64,000 bases of DNA from Loripinus fragilis (Eukaryota > Mollusca > Bivalvia > Lucinida > Lucinidae), in NCBI GenBank assembly GCA_964019695.1, contig OZ026519.1:27433213-27497212 (forward strand). Reading direction: 5' to 3'. Each line of letters starts with the position of its first letter. The stretch's first letter is position 1. The notes under the pieces were generated by a model. The model made no database searches. It had not been told where the DNA came from and was given only the letters and a program-made list of their open reading frames with translations. The position numbers and the translations under genes were made by a program. This document shows positions 37,701 through 41,311 of the stretch, one piece after another.

Positions 37701-38536
37701 TAAAAGAAAGGGATTGTTGAACCCAACAATAGTTTAATCATTTGGGCAAAAATCCATTTCAATATCTTTAGCGTTTAGTCAGAAAAATGAAATTAAAAAG
37801 TTGCCACATATAACTTAGGCTCAGTTTATATGGTATGGTATTTTATCACTTTGCCATTAATAGATAACATCAATTGATAACTAGAGCTGTTTTTAAAATG
37901 CAAACTGTCTATATGCCAATGAGCTGCACACATTAAACTGAGCCGCGACATGAGATTTCCAACAATGTGGTATGTGCGACCAGCAAAATCTCAGATCACC
38001 CTGCGCATATGAGCAGTCTGATCAGAGCTTTTGCTTGTCGCTTGAATATTATATGACTGTTAAGCTACTGACCGAACAACATTTAGAGTTTCTAAGCTTA
38101 AAGGGAGGCTACACAGGGTCGTCTGAGTCTACACTTGTCAAAATGCCACATTGTTGAAAATCAGATGTCATGGCTCAACTGGAAAAGTAGATTGTTAACT
38201 CACCACTTTTGGGTTGATAACTTCTTGGAGGTCTGGGTACTCCTTGACACTACTTAGCTTTACTGGATTCATATTACAGAAAGTTATTGCTGGGTACCGC
38301 AAAGGACTGAATTTAAGAGAAACGGACGTCTGAATGGGCCACGCGTAGTACGCGGAAAATAAGTTGTAGAGTTGAAGAGCAAACACAGTACCAGTTGCAA
38401 GAAACAACAAACACCATAGAATTTTCACTGGCTTCTGTTTAGAACTGACTGTCTTAGGTATTCCATGGAGAGAGCTGCCCTCGGCGAGCTCCTTCAATAT
38501 AGAACCGAAATTTTTATCACCTGTCATTGTTTTCAT
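1544..38536 (-). CDS. DEG/ENaC-family sodium channel, 12 coding exons, 3' end missing
   Basis: This is a multi-exon gene read from right to left. The exons, by high-low coordinate, are 38536-38204, 36215-35659, 34624-34430, 33182-33102, 27632-27541, 21464-21301, 15380-15291, 13327-13204, 11184-11103, 6256-6199, 2087-1993 and 1708-1544. Every junction is AG/GT and all eleven splice phases agree, giving 678 codons plus two bases. Landmarks: HG motif at residues 24-25, TM1 about 38-61, CNMNP at 87-91, GHLSQDMI at 369-376, YGNCYT at 399-404, RLGPPYGSC at 479-487, the Cys-rich thumb at about 506-572 and WPNDDY at 586-591. By family knowledge this is a trimeric, amiloride-sensitive-type Na+ channel subunit of the plasma membrane with a large ectodomain. 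TM2 and the selectivity filter are not in the window, so the gene continues to the left. I cannot say whether it is peptide-gated (FaNaC-like), acid-gated or constitutively open. Confidence 0.93.
1993..2087 (-). CDS. DEG/ENaC exon 11: Cys-containing pre-TM2 insert
   Basis: This exon encodes residues 593-623 plus two bases. The acceptor ends ATTTCAAG after a T-rich tract and the donor is GTATGA. It carries DDICSKN and then TACQSKTNGTFDPEK. The phase matches exons 10 and 12 exactly. Two cysteines here and two in exon 12 could form an extra disulfide that many channels of the family lack. NISS and NGTF are possible N-glycosylation sites. The exon is supported by phase and splice sites more than by direct similarity. 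Confidence 0.75.
2088..3777 (-). other. Intron 10, first part: nothing recognised
   Basis: AT-rich intron between exons 10 and 11. The frames at 3364-3688 are short, overlap each other and show no motif. Confidence 0.5.
3778..4060 (+). repeat. Family E repeat, copy 1
   Basis: It reads CTAAGGCGGTTGTTCTGTTG, GCAATCATCTTGATGGGGAA, GAGAGCTGGTTGCTTTGCTT and GGTATTTCCTGATCATACTC, matching the inverted copies at 18290, 19500 and 22435. The frames spanning it on both strands occur only as repeat. Confidence 0.75.
4371..4599. mobile_element. Family A MITE, copy 1
   Basis: The ends are GAGCCGCTGCATGAGATTTC and the inverse, closing in CATGCACTGGCTC. The 4-bp TAAA occurs on both sides. The interior has CACAAGTGTAGACTCGGACG and the GCTCTGATCAGACTG block. 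A short GCTAGTCGCACATACCCCAT duplication replaces part of the right side. Confidence 0.85.
4705..4978 (+). repeat. tRNA-derived SINE
   Basis: The head is tRNA-like: GATAGCTCAGTTGGTAGAGC (box A) and, about 35 bases on, GGGTTCAAATCC (box B), with a TTTTGGA-type anticodon loop. The acceptor stem does not pair fully, so it is not a functional tRNA. A body of about 170 bases follows and ends GACGTTAAATAAAGC with a CTTTATCTTTATC tail, as in widespread molluscan SINEs. Confidence 0.8.
5375..5695 (+). repeat. Family D repeat, copy 2, partial
   Basis: It has CATAGATAAGTAAGGGGTCT, CTTGATCCACATGTGAATTA, CCAAGGCGGTACGTCTTTTG and CACCTGGTGGGAAAGGGCTG, in the same order as the other copies. Both ends are truncated. 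Confidence 0.7.
6199..6256 (-). CDS. DEG/ENaC exon 10: WPNDDY segment
   Basis: This is a 19-codon exon (residues 574-592) preceded by one base. The acceptor is TTTCCTTTGTCAG and the donor GTAAGT. MSGRRWPNDDY corresponds to the family S...WPS..Y segment after the thumb. Its entry phase completes the Glu of PCE from exon 9. Confidence 0.95.
7230..8060 (+). repeat. Large inverted duplicate, left partner
   Basis: It matches the reverse of 13455-14300: TGAAACAGTCTCTGAAGATG, AAATTTTAAGCGTTTAAAAA, TCATTAAAATGGGGGTGG-like and AAATAAACATGAAACAGGTC. It is moderately diverged. Confidence 0.75.
8130..8830 (+). repeat. Dispersed repeat, partner of 37060-37660
   Basis: It shares GAGACTCTGCAA, TCTTGCACGGATAAAGTC, CACACTTTTTATACAATATA and a later ATTTTTGAAAA/TTTTTCAAGTC region with the second copy, same orientation. 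It adjoins the left inverted duplicate. Confidence 0.65.
9140..9760. repeat. Degenerate repeat with GACCTTTGACC-like spacing
   Basis: Recurring TTGACATTGACC, CCTTGACCTTTTAATTC and AAGGTC motifs are spaced by about 150 bases. This resembles molluscan tandem cores that have decayed. Small frames inside are not recognised. Confidence 0.45.
9768..9956 (+). repeat. Family C-related SINE, diverged
   Basis: It has a recognisable TTCGAGCCTCACTG box B region, a GAGCAAGGCACTTTA body, the TTCAACCCAGGAAAACCTC block and a tail with CAAACAAACC. It is much more diverged than the copies at 30162, 43701 and 54145, so older or from a sister subfamily. Confidence 0.65.
10218..10456. mobile_element. MITE with GGGCCTC ends
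   Basis: It starts GGGCCTCAACGCGAGAAAAC and CTGTCTTCGG. The inverse end is CCCGAAGACAGGTTTTGTCA ... GAGGCCC. ATTT flanks both sides. The interior has GCGCAGACCAGGCTGCGCAT. Fragments of related sequence occur near 5700-5850 and 62640-62800. Confidence 0.8.
10691..10925. mobile_element. Family A MITE, copy 2
   Basis: It starts AGCCGAGACATGGGATTTCC and ends GGAAATCTCATGTCGCCGCT, inverted with respect to each other. The interior holds the GCGCATATGCGCAGGCTG palindrome. The outermost bases are degraded and no clean target duplication is seen. Confidence 0.82.
11103..11184 (-). CDS. DEG/ENaC exon 9: CNCISPCE thumb motif
   Basis: This exon encodes residues 547-572, with two bases at each end. The acceptor is ATCTTTGCTTCAG and the donor GTAAGT. 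DCNCISPCE matches the family C.C..PC.E motif that closes the thumb disulfides (Cys566, Cys568, Cys572; the Glu codon is completed in exon 10). The intron side of the acceptor is only 14 bases from the edge of a palindromic repeat (family G). Confidence 0.95.
11198..11406. mobile_element. Family G palindromic element, copy 1
   Basis: It reads ATAGAGAATACTAGGTGAG, then TTTTGATATCAAGTTTACCAG with GGCTTTGAGAACGC. The inverse follows: GCATTCTCAAAGCCGAGCCTGG-type DNA and AACTTGATATCAAAAG. The hairpin arms are about 65 bases each. The left edge is 14 bases from the acceptor of exon 9. Confidence 0.85.
11407..12884 (-). other. Intron 8, middle: nothing recognised
   Basis: This is mostly unique AT-rich sequence. 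A small direct repeat (AATTTCGACTATCAC twice, at about 12352 and 12374) is the only structure I saw. Confidence 0.5.
12885..13026. mobile_element. Foldback element of about 140 bp
   Basis: Arms: AATATAACATTCTTGAGA, GGTGCTAGTCGAAAA and ATCATCCC, inverted as GGGATGAT, TTTTCGACTAGCACC and TCTCAAGAATGTTATATT. The centre is itself palindromic (CCTCGGCTGCGCCTCGG). It is a non-autonomous hairpin element in the intron between exons 8 and 9. Confidence 0.8.
13204..13327 (-). CDS. DEG/ENaC exon 8: Cys-rich thumb
   Basis: This exon encodes residues 505-545 plus one base. The acceptor is TATTCTTTCTCAG and the donor GTAAGT. ACMQFC then TCTCIPPEAP corresponds to the family C...C........C.C pattern, with Cys506, Cys510, Cys519 and Cys521. 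A later Cys541 lies in VGICYTKR. The FTGSGSEVG stretch is a small Gly-Ser loop. Confidence 0.95.
13455..14300 (-). repeat. Large inverted duplicate, right partner
   Basis: This is the inverse partner of 7230-8060. GACCTGTTTCATGTTTATTT, TTTTAAACGCTTAAAATTTG and CATCTTCAGAGACTGTTTCA correspond to it. The 108-residue frame at 14007-14333 lies mainly inside it and is not recognised. Confidence 0.75.
15004..15210. mobile_element. Family G palindromic element, copy 2
   Basis: This is almost identical to copy 1 from ATAGAGAATACTAGGTGAG to CTAGCGATTATGACGT, with GAACGCCTGTTGACATCGCG in the centre. It lies 81 bases beyond the donor of exon 7. Confidence 0.85.
15291..15380 (-). CDS. DEG/ENaC exon 7: RLGPPYGSC block
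   Basis: This is a 30-codon, phase-0 exon (residues 475-504) in the gap between the exons at 21301 and 13327. It encodes VRVKRLGPPYGSC and ends IRYSVP. The acceptor is GATATATTCTAG and the donor GTAAGT. The RL.PPYG.C motif is a hallmark of the DEG/ENaC thumb entrance and falls where the family predicts it. A family G palindrome lies 81 bases beyond its donor. Confidence 0.95.
15994..16402. mobile_element. Mariner-like MITE with TA target
   Basis: The termini are CTGAACAAAAAAAGAAA on both sides, inverted and identical for 17 bases, flanked by TA. It is 409 bp with no ORF. It lies in the intron between exons 6 and 7. Confidence 0.85.
16527..16598 (-). repeat. tRNA-Thr-like SINE head, diverged
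   Basis: The minus strand has GGTTATGTAGTGAATAAAC, then GCCTTGTAAACCAGG (TGT loop) and a degraded box B (CGGATTTGGATC). It resembles the head at 59164-59240, with more changes. Confidence 0.5.
16919..17142. mobile_element. Family F piggyBac-like MITE, copy 1
   Basis: It starts TTAACCTATATAAGCCGAGC, then CGTTTTGTGGGAC. A palindromic block AGACGCCAC ... GCGGCGTCTGATCAGG follows, then the AAAATGGACTCCTCCAATCG and GATAAGGATGGGAAATACAT block. The right end is diverged. Confidence 0.7.
17293..17463. mobile_element. Family B MITE, copy 1, diverged
   Basis: It contains GCTTAATGAAGGTCAAAGC and, inverted, TTGACCTGATTTAAGCAATA, then GGTCTTGAAAACCAATTTTT and a terminus GACAGGTTTTGCTGTAC. The central palindrome is decayed. 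Confidence 0.65.
18290..18600 (-). repeat. Family E repeat, copy 2
   Basis: Inverted copy. On the plus strand it reads ATGATCAGGAAATACAACAA, GACCAACCAACGGTACAATT and AACAACAACAACAGATCCACTG-like DNA, ending near GGAAAGCAGCCTAAGC. Confidence 0.65.
18918..19474. mobile_element. Mariner-like MITE of about 560 bp
   Basis: The ends are CTCAACGTCAGTGAAAAGTT with ACCAG, and inverted CTGGTAACTTTTCATTGACG with CTGAG, flanked by TA. No transposase frame is present. Confidence 0.8.
19525..19805 (-). repeat. Family E repeat, copy 3
   Basis: Inverted copy, very similar to copy 1: GATCAGGAAATACCACAATC, GCAACCAGCTCTCTCTTCTC, CATCAAGATGATTGCAATAC and ACCACCGCCTTAGAACGGAC. A poly-G run (GGGAGGGGGGGGG) abuts its end. 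Confidence 0.75.
20259..20909 (-). pseudogene. Reverse transcriptase fragment, 5'-truncated and frameshifted
   Basis: The minus frame from 20909 reads ADLFLFCYERDFMLSLSDNN, then SRYLDDLLNIDN with a YLDD catalytic box, then APFLNLNLSIANGIVSSKI. This is the palm and downstream part of a retroelement reverse transcriptase found in many marine invertebrates. After 20586 the frame is lost. The continuation (DDFNFEIVKFPFVDGDVPRS, then ARVCSNVNDFN) can be read in the next frames down to about 20260, so there are at least two frameshifts. The fingers region is missing upstream, so this is a dead 5'-truncated copy within the intron between exons 6 and 7. Confidence 0.8.
21301..21464 (-). CDS. DEG/ENaC exon 6: central palm/beta-ball block
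   Basis: This exon encodes residues 421-474, starting with two bases and ending on a full codon. The acceptor is CTTCTTTTGACAG and the donor GTTAGT, a weaker but acceptable site. It carries the family block GIKLTLNLEMDEYI, then GIRVVFHDPGTYPLP and LSPGYETSIGLRM. These align with the GL.L.LN, G.RV.IH and P..PG..T.I.L positions of the superfamily. Confidence 0.95.
22438..22590 (-). repeat. Family E repeat, copy 4, partial
   Basis: Inverted fragment: TATGATCAGGAAATACCACA, CTTCAGACCAACTTACGGCA and CTGTCAAGATGATTGCAAAA. The outer part with the GGCGGT block is missing. Confidence 0.65.
22992..23206 (+). pseudogene. LINE ORF2 C-terminal remnant
   Basis: The plus frame reads FKMFKCLAPPVLSDLLTKIG, a stop, then GRKSFLYVAPVLWNNLEQL. 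This is the typical end of a non-LTR retrotransposon ORF2 (APxYLsdLl ... RSF..aaPxLWNxLP). One in-frame TAG after SNIL shows that it is dead. The sequence to about 24186, which ends in AATAAAGTTTATCTTATCTTA, may be its 3' UTR and tail. Confidence 0.75.
23207..24186 (+). other. Probable LINE 3' UTR with AATAAA and TTATC tail
   Basis: This follows the LINE remnant without a recognisable gene and ends in an AATAAA-like signal plus a short TTATCTTATCTTA repeat, a common non-LTR tail. The frames inside are short and do not resemble known proteins. It may also hold unrelated intron sequence. The boundary is an inference. Confidence 0.4.
24187..26548 (-). other. Intron 5, middle: mostly unique AT-rich DNA
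   Basis: No exon or clear transposon. AAATGTCTAAGTTCAAC recurs near 25855-25905 and again diverged at 26037-26060. The frames at 24183-24470 overlap on both strands and are not recognised. Confidence 0.45.
26549..27480. mobile_element. TA-flanked foldback transposon, long inverted arms
   Basis: The termini are CGAAGGTCATCTAATAAATA and, inverted, CGAGGGTCATCCAATAAATA, flanked by TA. The arms of about 205 bases share GTTGCTTAGCAACG and TAAAGCT blocks near their inner ends. The 0.5-kb centre has no ORF. The terminal style is mariner-like, but no transposase is visible. Confidence 0.8.
27541..27632 (-). CDS. DEG/ENaC exon 5: YGNCYT motif
   Basis: This exon encodes residues 390-419 with one base at each end. 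The acceptor is TTATTTTTACAG and the donor GTAAGT. FERVTTTEYGNCYTI matches the family block F....T..YGNCYTFN. Cys402 is the expected partner of the palm cysteine in CNMN (Cys87). The exon ends in RTGPGH, with the following Gly codon split across the intron. Confidence 0.93.
28155..28410 (+). repeat. Family E repeat, copy 5, diverged
   Basis: It has GCAATCATCTTGCTGAAGAA, GAGAGCAGGTTGCTTTGCTT, GTCGTCTTCAGTCTGTAGTT and TCTCCTGGTCATACTCACTT, parallel to copy 1. Confidence 0.65.
28617..29130 (+). repeat. Family D repeat, copy 3
   Basis: This is the most complete copy: GGATTTCTTTTGCTCCGGTA, TGATAAGTTAGGGGTCTTTC, TGATCCACATCTGAATTAAG, CATGGCGGTACTTCTTTTGT, CACCTGCTGGGAAAGGGCTG and ATCGATTCCTGATCTTTGCA. 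The frames in it are short and give no recognisable protein. It directly follows a family E fragment and a tRNA-like stretch. Confidence 0.75.
29910..30540 (+). repeat. Segmental duplicate, copy 1 (interrupted by SINE)
   Basis: CCTCCATTATAGCTTTGAAG, AAATCACAATGAGGCTGCCA and ATTATTGACCAATCAGAAAA match 32205-32650 in the same order. The SINE at 30162-30383 splits it. Confidence 0.85.
30162..30383 (-). repeat. Family C tRNA-derived SINE, full, with target duplication
   Basis: On the minus strand it starts GGAGCGCAGTGGCTCAGTGG (box A), with the box B position at about 30310. It ends with a tail containing AATCAAACAAACAAAATG. AAAAGCAGT occurs on both sides (30153-30161 and 30384-30392), a clean 9-bp target duplication. 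The paralogous segment at 32205-32650 has no SINE here, so it shows the empty site. Confidence 0.88.
32205..32650 (+). repeat. Segmental duplicate, copy 2
   Basis: CCTCCATTATAGCTTTTAAG, AAATCACACCAAGGCTGCCA and ATTATTGACCAATCAGTAAA match copy 1 in the same orientation. There is no SINE at the corresponding point. Confidence 0.85.
33102..33182 (-). CDS. DEG/ENaC exon 4: finger segment with GHLSQDMI
   Basis: This exon encodes residues 363-388. The acceptor is TTCATCATCAG and the donor GTAAGT. The phase is one base in and two bases out, matching exons 3 and 5. GHLSQDMI corresponds to the conserved GHsl.DmI segment. In most family members a C.F.G..C pair follows here. This protein has TASFASSLQN instead, so both cysteines and their disulfide appear to be absent. 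Confidence 0.85.
33404..33506 (+). repeat. Direct duplicate of about 100 bp, copy 1
   Basis: TTCTTAAAAGGGTATCCTTT, AGCAAAGACTGCACCAAAGA and CTAGAGTGTGCATATTTTGA recur almost exactly at 33663-33755. Confidence 0.9.
33663..33755 (+). repeat. Direct duplicate of about 100 bp, copy 2
   Basis: CTCTTAAAAGGGTATCCTTT, AGCAAAGACTGCAACAAAGA and CTAGAGTGTGCATATTTTGT match copy 1. The TCAACACAAGGTATATTGGC block that follows also repeats the DNA at about 33280, so the duplicated unit may be about 500 bp. Confidence 0.9.
33944..34152. mobile_element. Family B MITE, copy 2, full length
   Basis: Both ends are present: TACAGTAAAACCTGTGTAAA, and the inverse ending TTTACACAGGTTCTACTGTA. Inside is the palindromic core AAAAGTATT ... 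AGCATTCTGCAATACTTTTG. It lies in the short intron between exons 3 and 4. Confidence 0.8.
34430..34624 (-). CDS. DEG/ENaC exon 3: Ser-Gly-Tyr repeats and start of finger domain
   Basis: This exon encodes residues 298-361 plus both split codons. It starts with one base and ends with two. The acceptor is a clean pyrimidine tract (GTTTTTTCAG). The first half continues the low-complexity insert as GYSGYSGSGSGSGY, then becomes ordinary sequence with acidic and aromatic residues ending in FKNET. The donor used is ACGGT|GTAAGT. The alternative ACG|GTGTAA is one codon frame away and leads to a stop two exons later. Confidence 0.9.
35247..35333 (+). repeat. Family C SINE 3' fragment
   Basis: Only the 3' part is present: TAAGTACTGGTTAAACCCAG, then the AACTGAAAAATGTTTA block and CAAACAAACAAG. 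It lies in the intron between exons 2 and 3. Confidence 0.55.
35659..36215 (-). CDS. DEG/ENaC exon 2: furin-like site, Ser/Thr-rich, Gly-Ser and Tyr-rich insert
   Basis: This exon encodes residues 112-296 plus two bases and starts in phase 0 after an acceptor ending CGTAG. It opens with a basic stretch, QKRRKREAP, whose RRKR (121-124) fits a furin-type cleavage site. About 120 residues rich in Ser/Thr follow, resembling a mucin-like O-glycosylation region. Next come about 11 Gly-Ser dipeptides encoded by an 18-bp DNA repeat (35745-35804), then an aromatic/acidic patch (YYYDYDYWGTWWDYDYSY). Canonical family members have finger-domain sequence directly after the first palm segment, so this is an inserted region. 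The donor is GTACGT. The mucin-like and furin readings are inferences from composition. Confidence 0.9.
36533..36712. mobile_element. Family B MITE, copy 3
   Basis: The core palindrome is well kept: GTATTGCAGAATGCTC, then GAGCATTCTGCAATAC. The right end is AAGATAGGTTTTACTGTAG and the left terminus is missing. It lies in the intron between exons 1 and 2. Confidence 0.78.
37060..37660 (+). repeat. Dispersed repeat, partner of 8130-8830
   Basis: It shares GAGACTCTGCAAATA, TCTTGCACTGACGAAGTC, CACACTTTTTACTGTGATAT and GCATTGCTCTATACGC-type blocks with 8130-8830. The 74-residue frame at 37247 is within the repeat. Confidence 0.65.
37940..38176. mobile_element. Family A MITE, copy 3
   Basis: It has GAGCCGCGACATGAGATTTC and its inverse ending ATGGCTC, flanked by AACT on both sides. 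It lies 28 bases past the donor of exon 1 of the channel gene, so it follows the 5' splice site closely. Confidence 0.88.
38204..38536 (-). CDS. DEG/ENaC exon 1: N-terminus, HG motif and TM1
   Basis: This exon encodes residues 1-111. The ATG at 38536 is the first start after an in-frame TGA in the same exon. A shorter upstream ATG (in ATATGACG, about 38550) opens a 12-codon out-of-frame uORF that overlaps the start. The N-terminus has the family HG gating motif (H24-G25 in SSLHGIPK). A hydrophobic TM1 of about 24 residues follows (KILWCLLFLATG...), then RYPAITFCNMNP (80-91), the family signature after TM1. The donor GTGAGT follows codon 111, phase 0. An acceptor (CTTTTCCAG) lies at about 38557, so a 5' UTR exon probably exists further right. 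Confidence 0.95.
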
Positions 38537-38557
38537 GTCGACCAAATATCGTCATAT
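38537..38557 (-). promoter_or_regulatory. 5' UTR end with acceptor and short overlapping uORF
   Basis: Just before the channel start, a CTTTTCCAG acceptor at about 38557 implies a non-coding upstream exon. The short leader between acceptor and start holds an ATG (about 38550) whose 12-codon frame runs past the main start and ends at a TGA in AGGTGA. An overlapping uORF of this kind could lower translation. This is an inference. Confidence 0.5.
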
Positions 38558-39169
38558 CTCCTGGAAAAGAAATCAACTTCAGTTAAACAGAGGATCTTAC
38601 TGTCCTGCCAGCCAAGAGTGACAGTGACGTCATGCTTCGTTTACAAAGTTATGAGGGACTTATAATCAATCGATCAATTGTGTATTAATCCTATCCACAG
38701 GATAGGATTAGTACACACGTAATATATCGATTCGCGTTAGCTCAAGCTGTGTATACAAGTTAATGTTTTACTTAACAATTTTAAATAAATATTACGTCAC
38801 TGTCACTCTTGGTTGGTACGACAGTAAATGAGTGCACGATTTATTAAACGGGTTGGGCGGAAAAAGATACAATGCCGTAAGTTTTTAAACTTAGTATTAC
38901 AGACAAAACCTTTACGCCATAAGCAGTTGAAAACGCTAGATTAAATAGTAAATGTATATTTCTATAACACCATCAGATTCTGGTTGTCATATGCCAAGCC
39001 TTTTTCAGAAAATGGCTATGTTGGCTAAGAATCCTTGTTTTTGAACCATACTCCCTCTCCGCGAGTATAAGTGGTGTTTACATTTTGACTCCTGCATTAT
39101 AAGTCTGATTTATAAAAAATACGGACGTATTATCGCAGGGAGCTGTCTATCTGTAAACAATCTTCAAGA

Positions 39170-39720
39170 TATCTTCATGGTAGTTTATGGAAATGTGTAT
39201 TAGGCAAGACAATGTGTCCCATAGAATAATGATTGCCCCTTTTTCTTAGTTTCTGAGTTATGCCCTTTGATTATTCTAAAAAAGGTATTTTAAGCACCAT
39301 AACTTAGTAGCCGTTACATATATCTTAATGAAACTTGTACCAGGCCAAGACAATGTGTCGCATAAAATTACGGTTGTCTTCCGTTTCTTTGTATCAGATG
39401 TATGGCCCTTTGATTGTTTATCTTTATTTTGTGCAATTAACATTCGTGTACACTTGATAACTCACACACTGTTCATGATATATTCATGCAGTTTGATAGG
39501 AATATGTATGAGGTCAAGACTATGTGTCCCGTACATTAATGGTTGTTTTCCGCTTCTTTGTTTCAGAGTTATGCCCTTTTATTTGTCTATACTATTTCTG
39601 TATATACATTCTTGTACACTCCCTTACCCAGTAAGCGTTCATGATATATTCATGCAATTTTATAGACCATGTACTATATCAAGTAGACATGTCGCGCATA
39701 ACGATGATTAAAACGTTCCC
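39170..39720 (+). repeat. Degenerate tandem repeat, about four units of about 150 bp
   Basis: Each unit has a CATGATATATTCATGCAATT-like start, a GGCAAGACAATGTGTCCCAT-like centre and a TTCTGAGTTATGCCCTTTGA-like end. The 127-residue frame at 39328 runs across units and is not a gene. Confidence 0.75.
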
Positions 39721-39820
39721 TTTTTATTAATTTCTAAGTTAGTCCCCTTGGATATTTCCCCATACATTTTGTAGGCCTCTTGACACTTAATAACTCAGTA
39801 AACATAAGTGGTATCTTCAT

Positions 39821-39988
39821 CAAAAATAGACAAAACAAAGATCTTAATTACAAATGGTAGCTTAATGAAGGTCGAAAGTATTGCAGAATGCTCCTTTTGG
39901 AGCAGTCCGCAATACTTTTGACCTGCATTAACCTGCATTAACCGATAATCGGTCTTAGAGTGGCCGTTTTAGACCGGCTTTACTGTAA
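39821..39988. mobile_element. Family B MITE, copy 4
   Basis: It has AATAGACAAAACAAAGATCT, a GTATTGCAGAATGCTCC core with its inverse GGAGCAGTCCGCAATAC, and a right end GGCTTTACTGTAA. The left terminus is lost at the same place as in copy 3. Confidence 0.75.
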
Positions 39989-40486
39989 TAATCATTTCTG
40001 TTGTATCATTGCGACAAATACTAGTGGTCATTATGTCATGGTTGCTAAGAAATGAATGCATTTGCTTATTATATGGGCGTCGGTCTGTAATGCCCGCTTT
40101 TGATGCCAATACTATGGGTTAAAGAGAGACATATCCTATTGATAGATCTAACCGGTATAAATGTTCAGATGAAAAGTGCTATTCAGTAGAGCTACGTCTC
40201 GTATTTCAAAATACGTTTGCTCAGGTGCAAATATATGATGCCAATAAAAACAAATCCCCTTTGCCATCAGCCATGACAAAACATCCCATTAATAATTTAA
40301 TCAGTCGTTAGTTTGTTTATGTGTTATAATGCTTATGGAACTTGTTCGATCAAAGAAAATTATCGATACTTAGCAGAACAGAACAGAACAGAGCAGATTC
40401 TTTATTTGACGTAAACTATAGAGTTTCTAGCCAATCAAATACAAGAATAATTTACATATCAAGGTCACAAATACTTTTTAAATACT

Positions 40487-41311
40487 TACAGCTGCTTTCC
40501 AAATTTTTTAAAGATAGCGATTTTTGTCATAATTATTTACATACCCTATACTTGTTTGCGTGTTTGTTGTAAACATATGCTTTGTTTGATGTATGATTTT
40601 TTTCTGCCAATACACGAACGATATATCTAGTTATAGTGAGTAACAATATTGATTGTTCTTGGAGATTTTTTGTATCAATTTTTAACTTCTGAAAAAGTTG
40701 TATATATTTTTAGTAAGTTAAAGTTGCTTATCAAAACTCTATTTCAAATTAAGGGCTAATGAGGGGAGCAGCAAAGAACACTGTGGTGGTCATCTATAAT
40801 GTCATGTGTACCAAGCATTGTGAATATACTTTGAGAATTGAAGCTATCGAGTGTATCAAGAATGAATCAATTGATTGACTTGGGTGTATGTACAACCCGC
40901 TAGTGCACATACACCCAAGTCAATCAAGTGATTCATTGTTGATACACTCGATAGCTTCAATTCTCAAAGTATATTCACAATGCTCAGTACACATGACATT
41001 ATATATGACCACCACTGTGTTCGTTGCTGCTCTCCTTATTAGCCCTTAATTTGAAATAGAGCTTTGATAAGCAACTTTGATTTACTAAAAATATATACAA
41101 CTTTTTCAGAAGTTAAAACTTGATACAAAAAATCTCCAAGAACAATCAATATTGTTACTCATTATAGCTAGATATATTGTTCGTGTAGTGGCAGAAAAAA
41201 ATCATACATCAAACAAAGCATATGTTTATGACAAACACGCAAACAAGTATAGGGTATGTAAATAATTATGACAAAAATCGCTATCTATAAAAAATTTGGA
41301 AAGCAGCTGTA
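40487..41311. mobile_element. Large near-perfect foldback element (825 bp)
   Basis: The left arm 40487-40892 and right arm 40907-41311 are inverted copies with few mismatches (for example TTGATTGACTTGGGTGTATG against CATACACCCAAGTCAATCAA). They leave a loop of about 14 bases. No coding sequence is seen. A GAACAGAACAGAACAGAGCA stretch lies just left. Confidence 0.9.

Noticed and set aside
39328..39711. 127-residue frame with hydrophobic stretches
   Set aside because: It runs across degenerate 150-bp tandem units; other units do not keep the frame.
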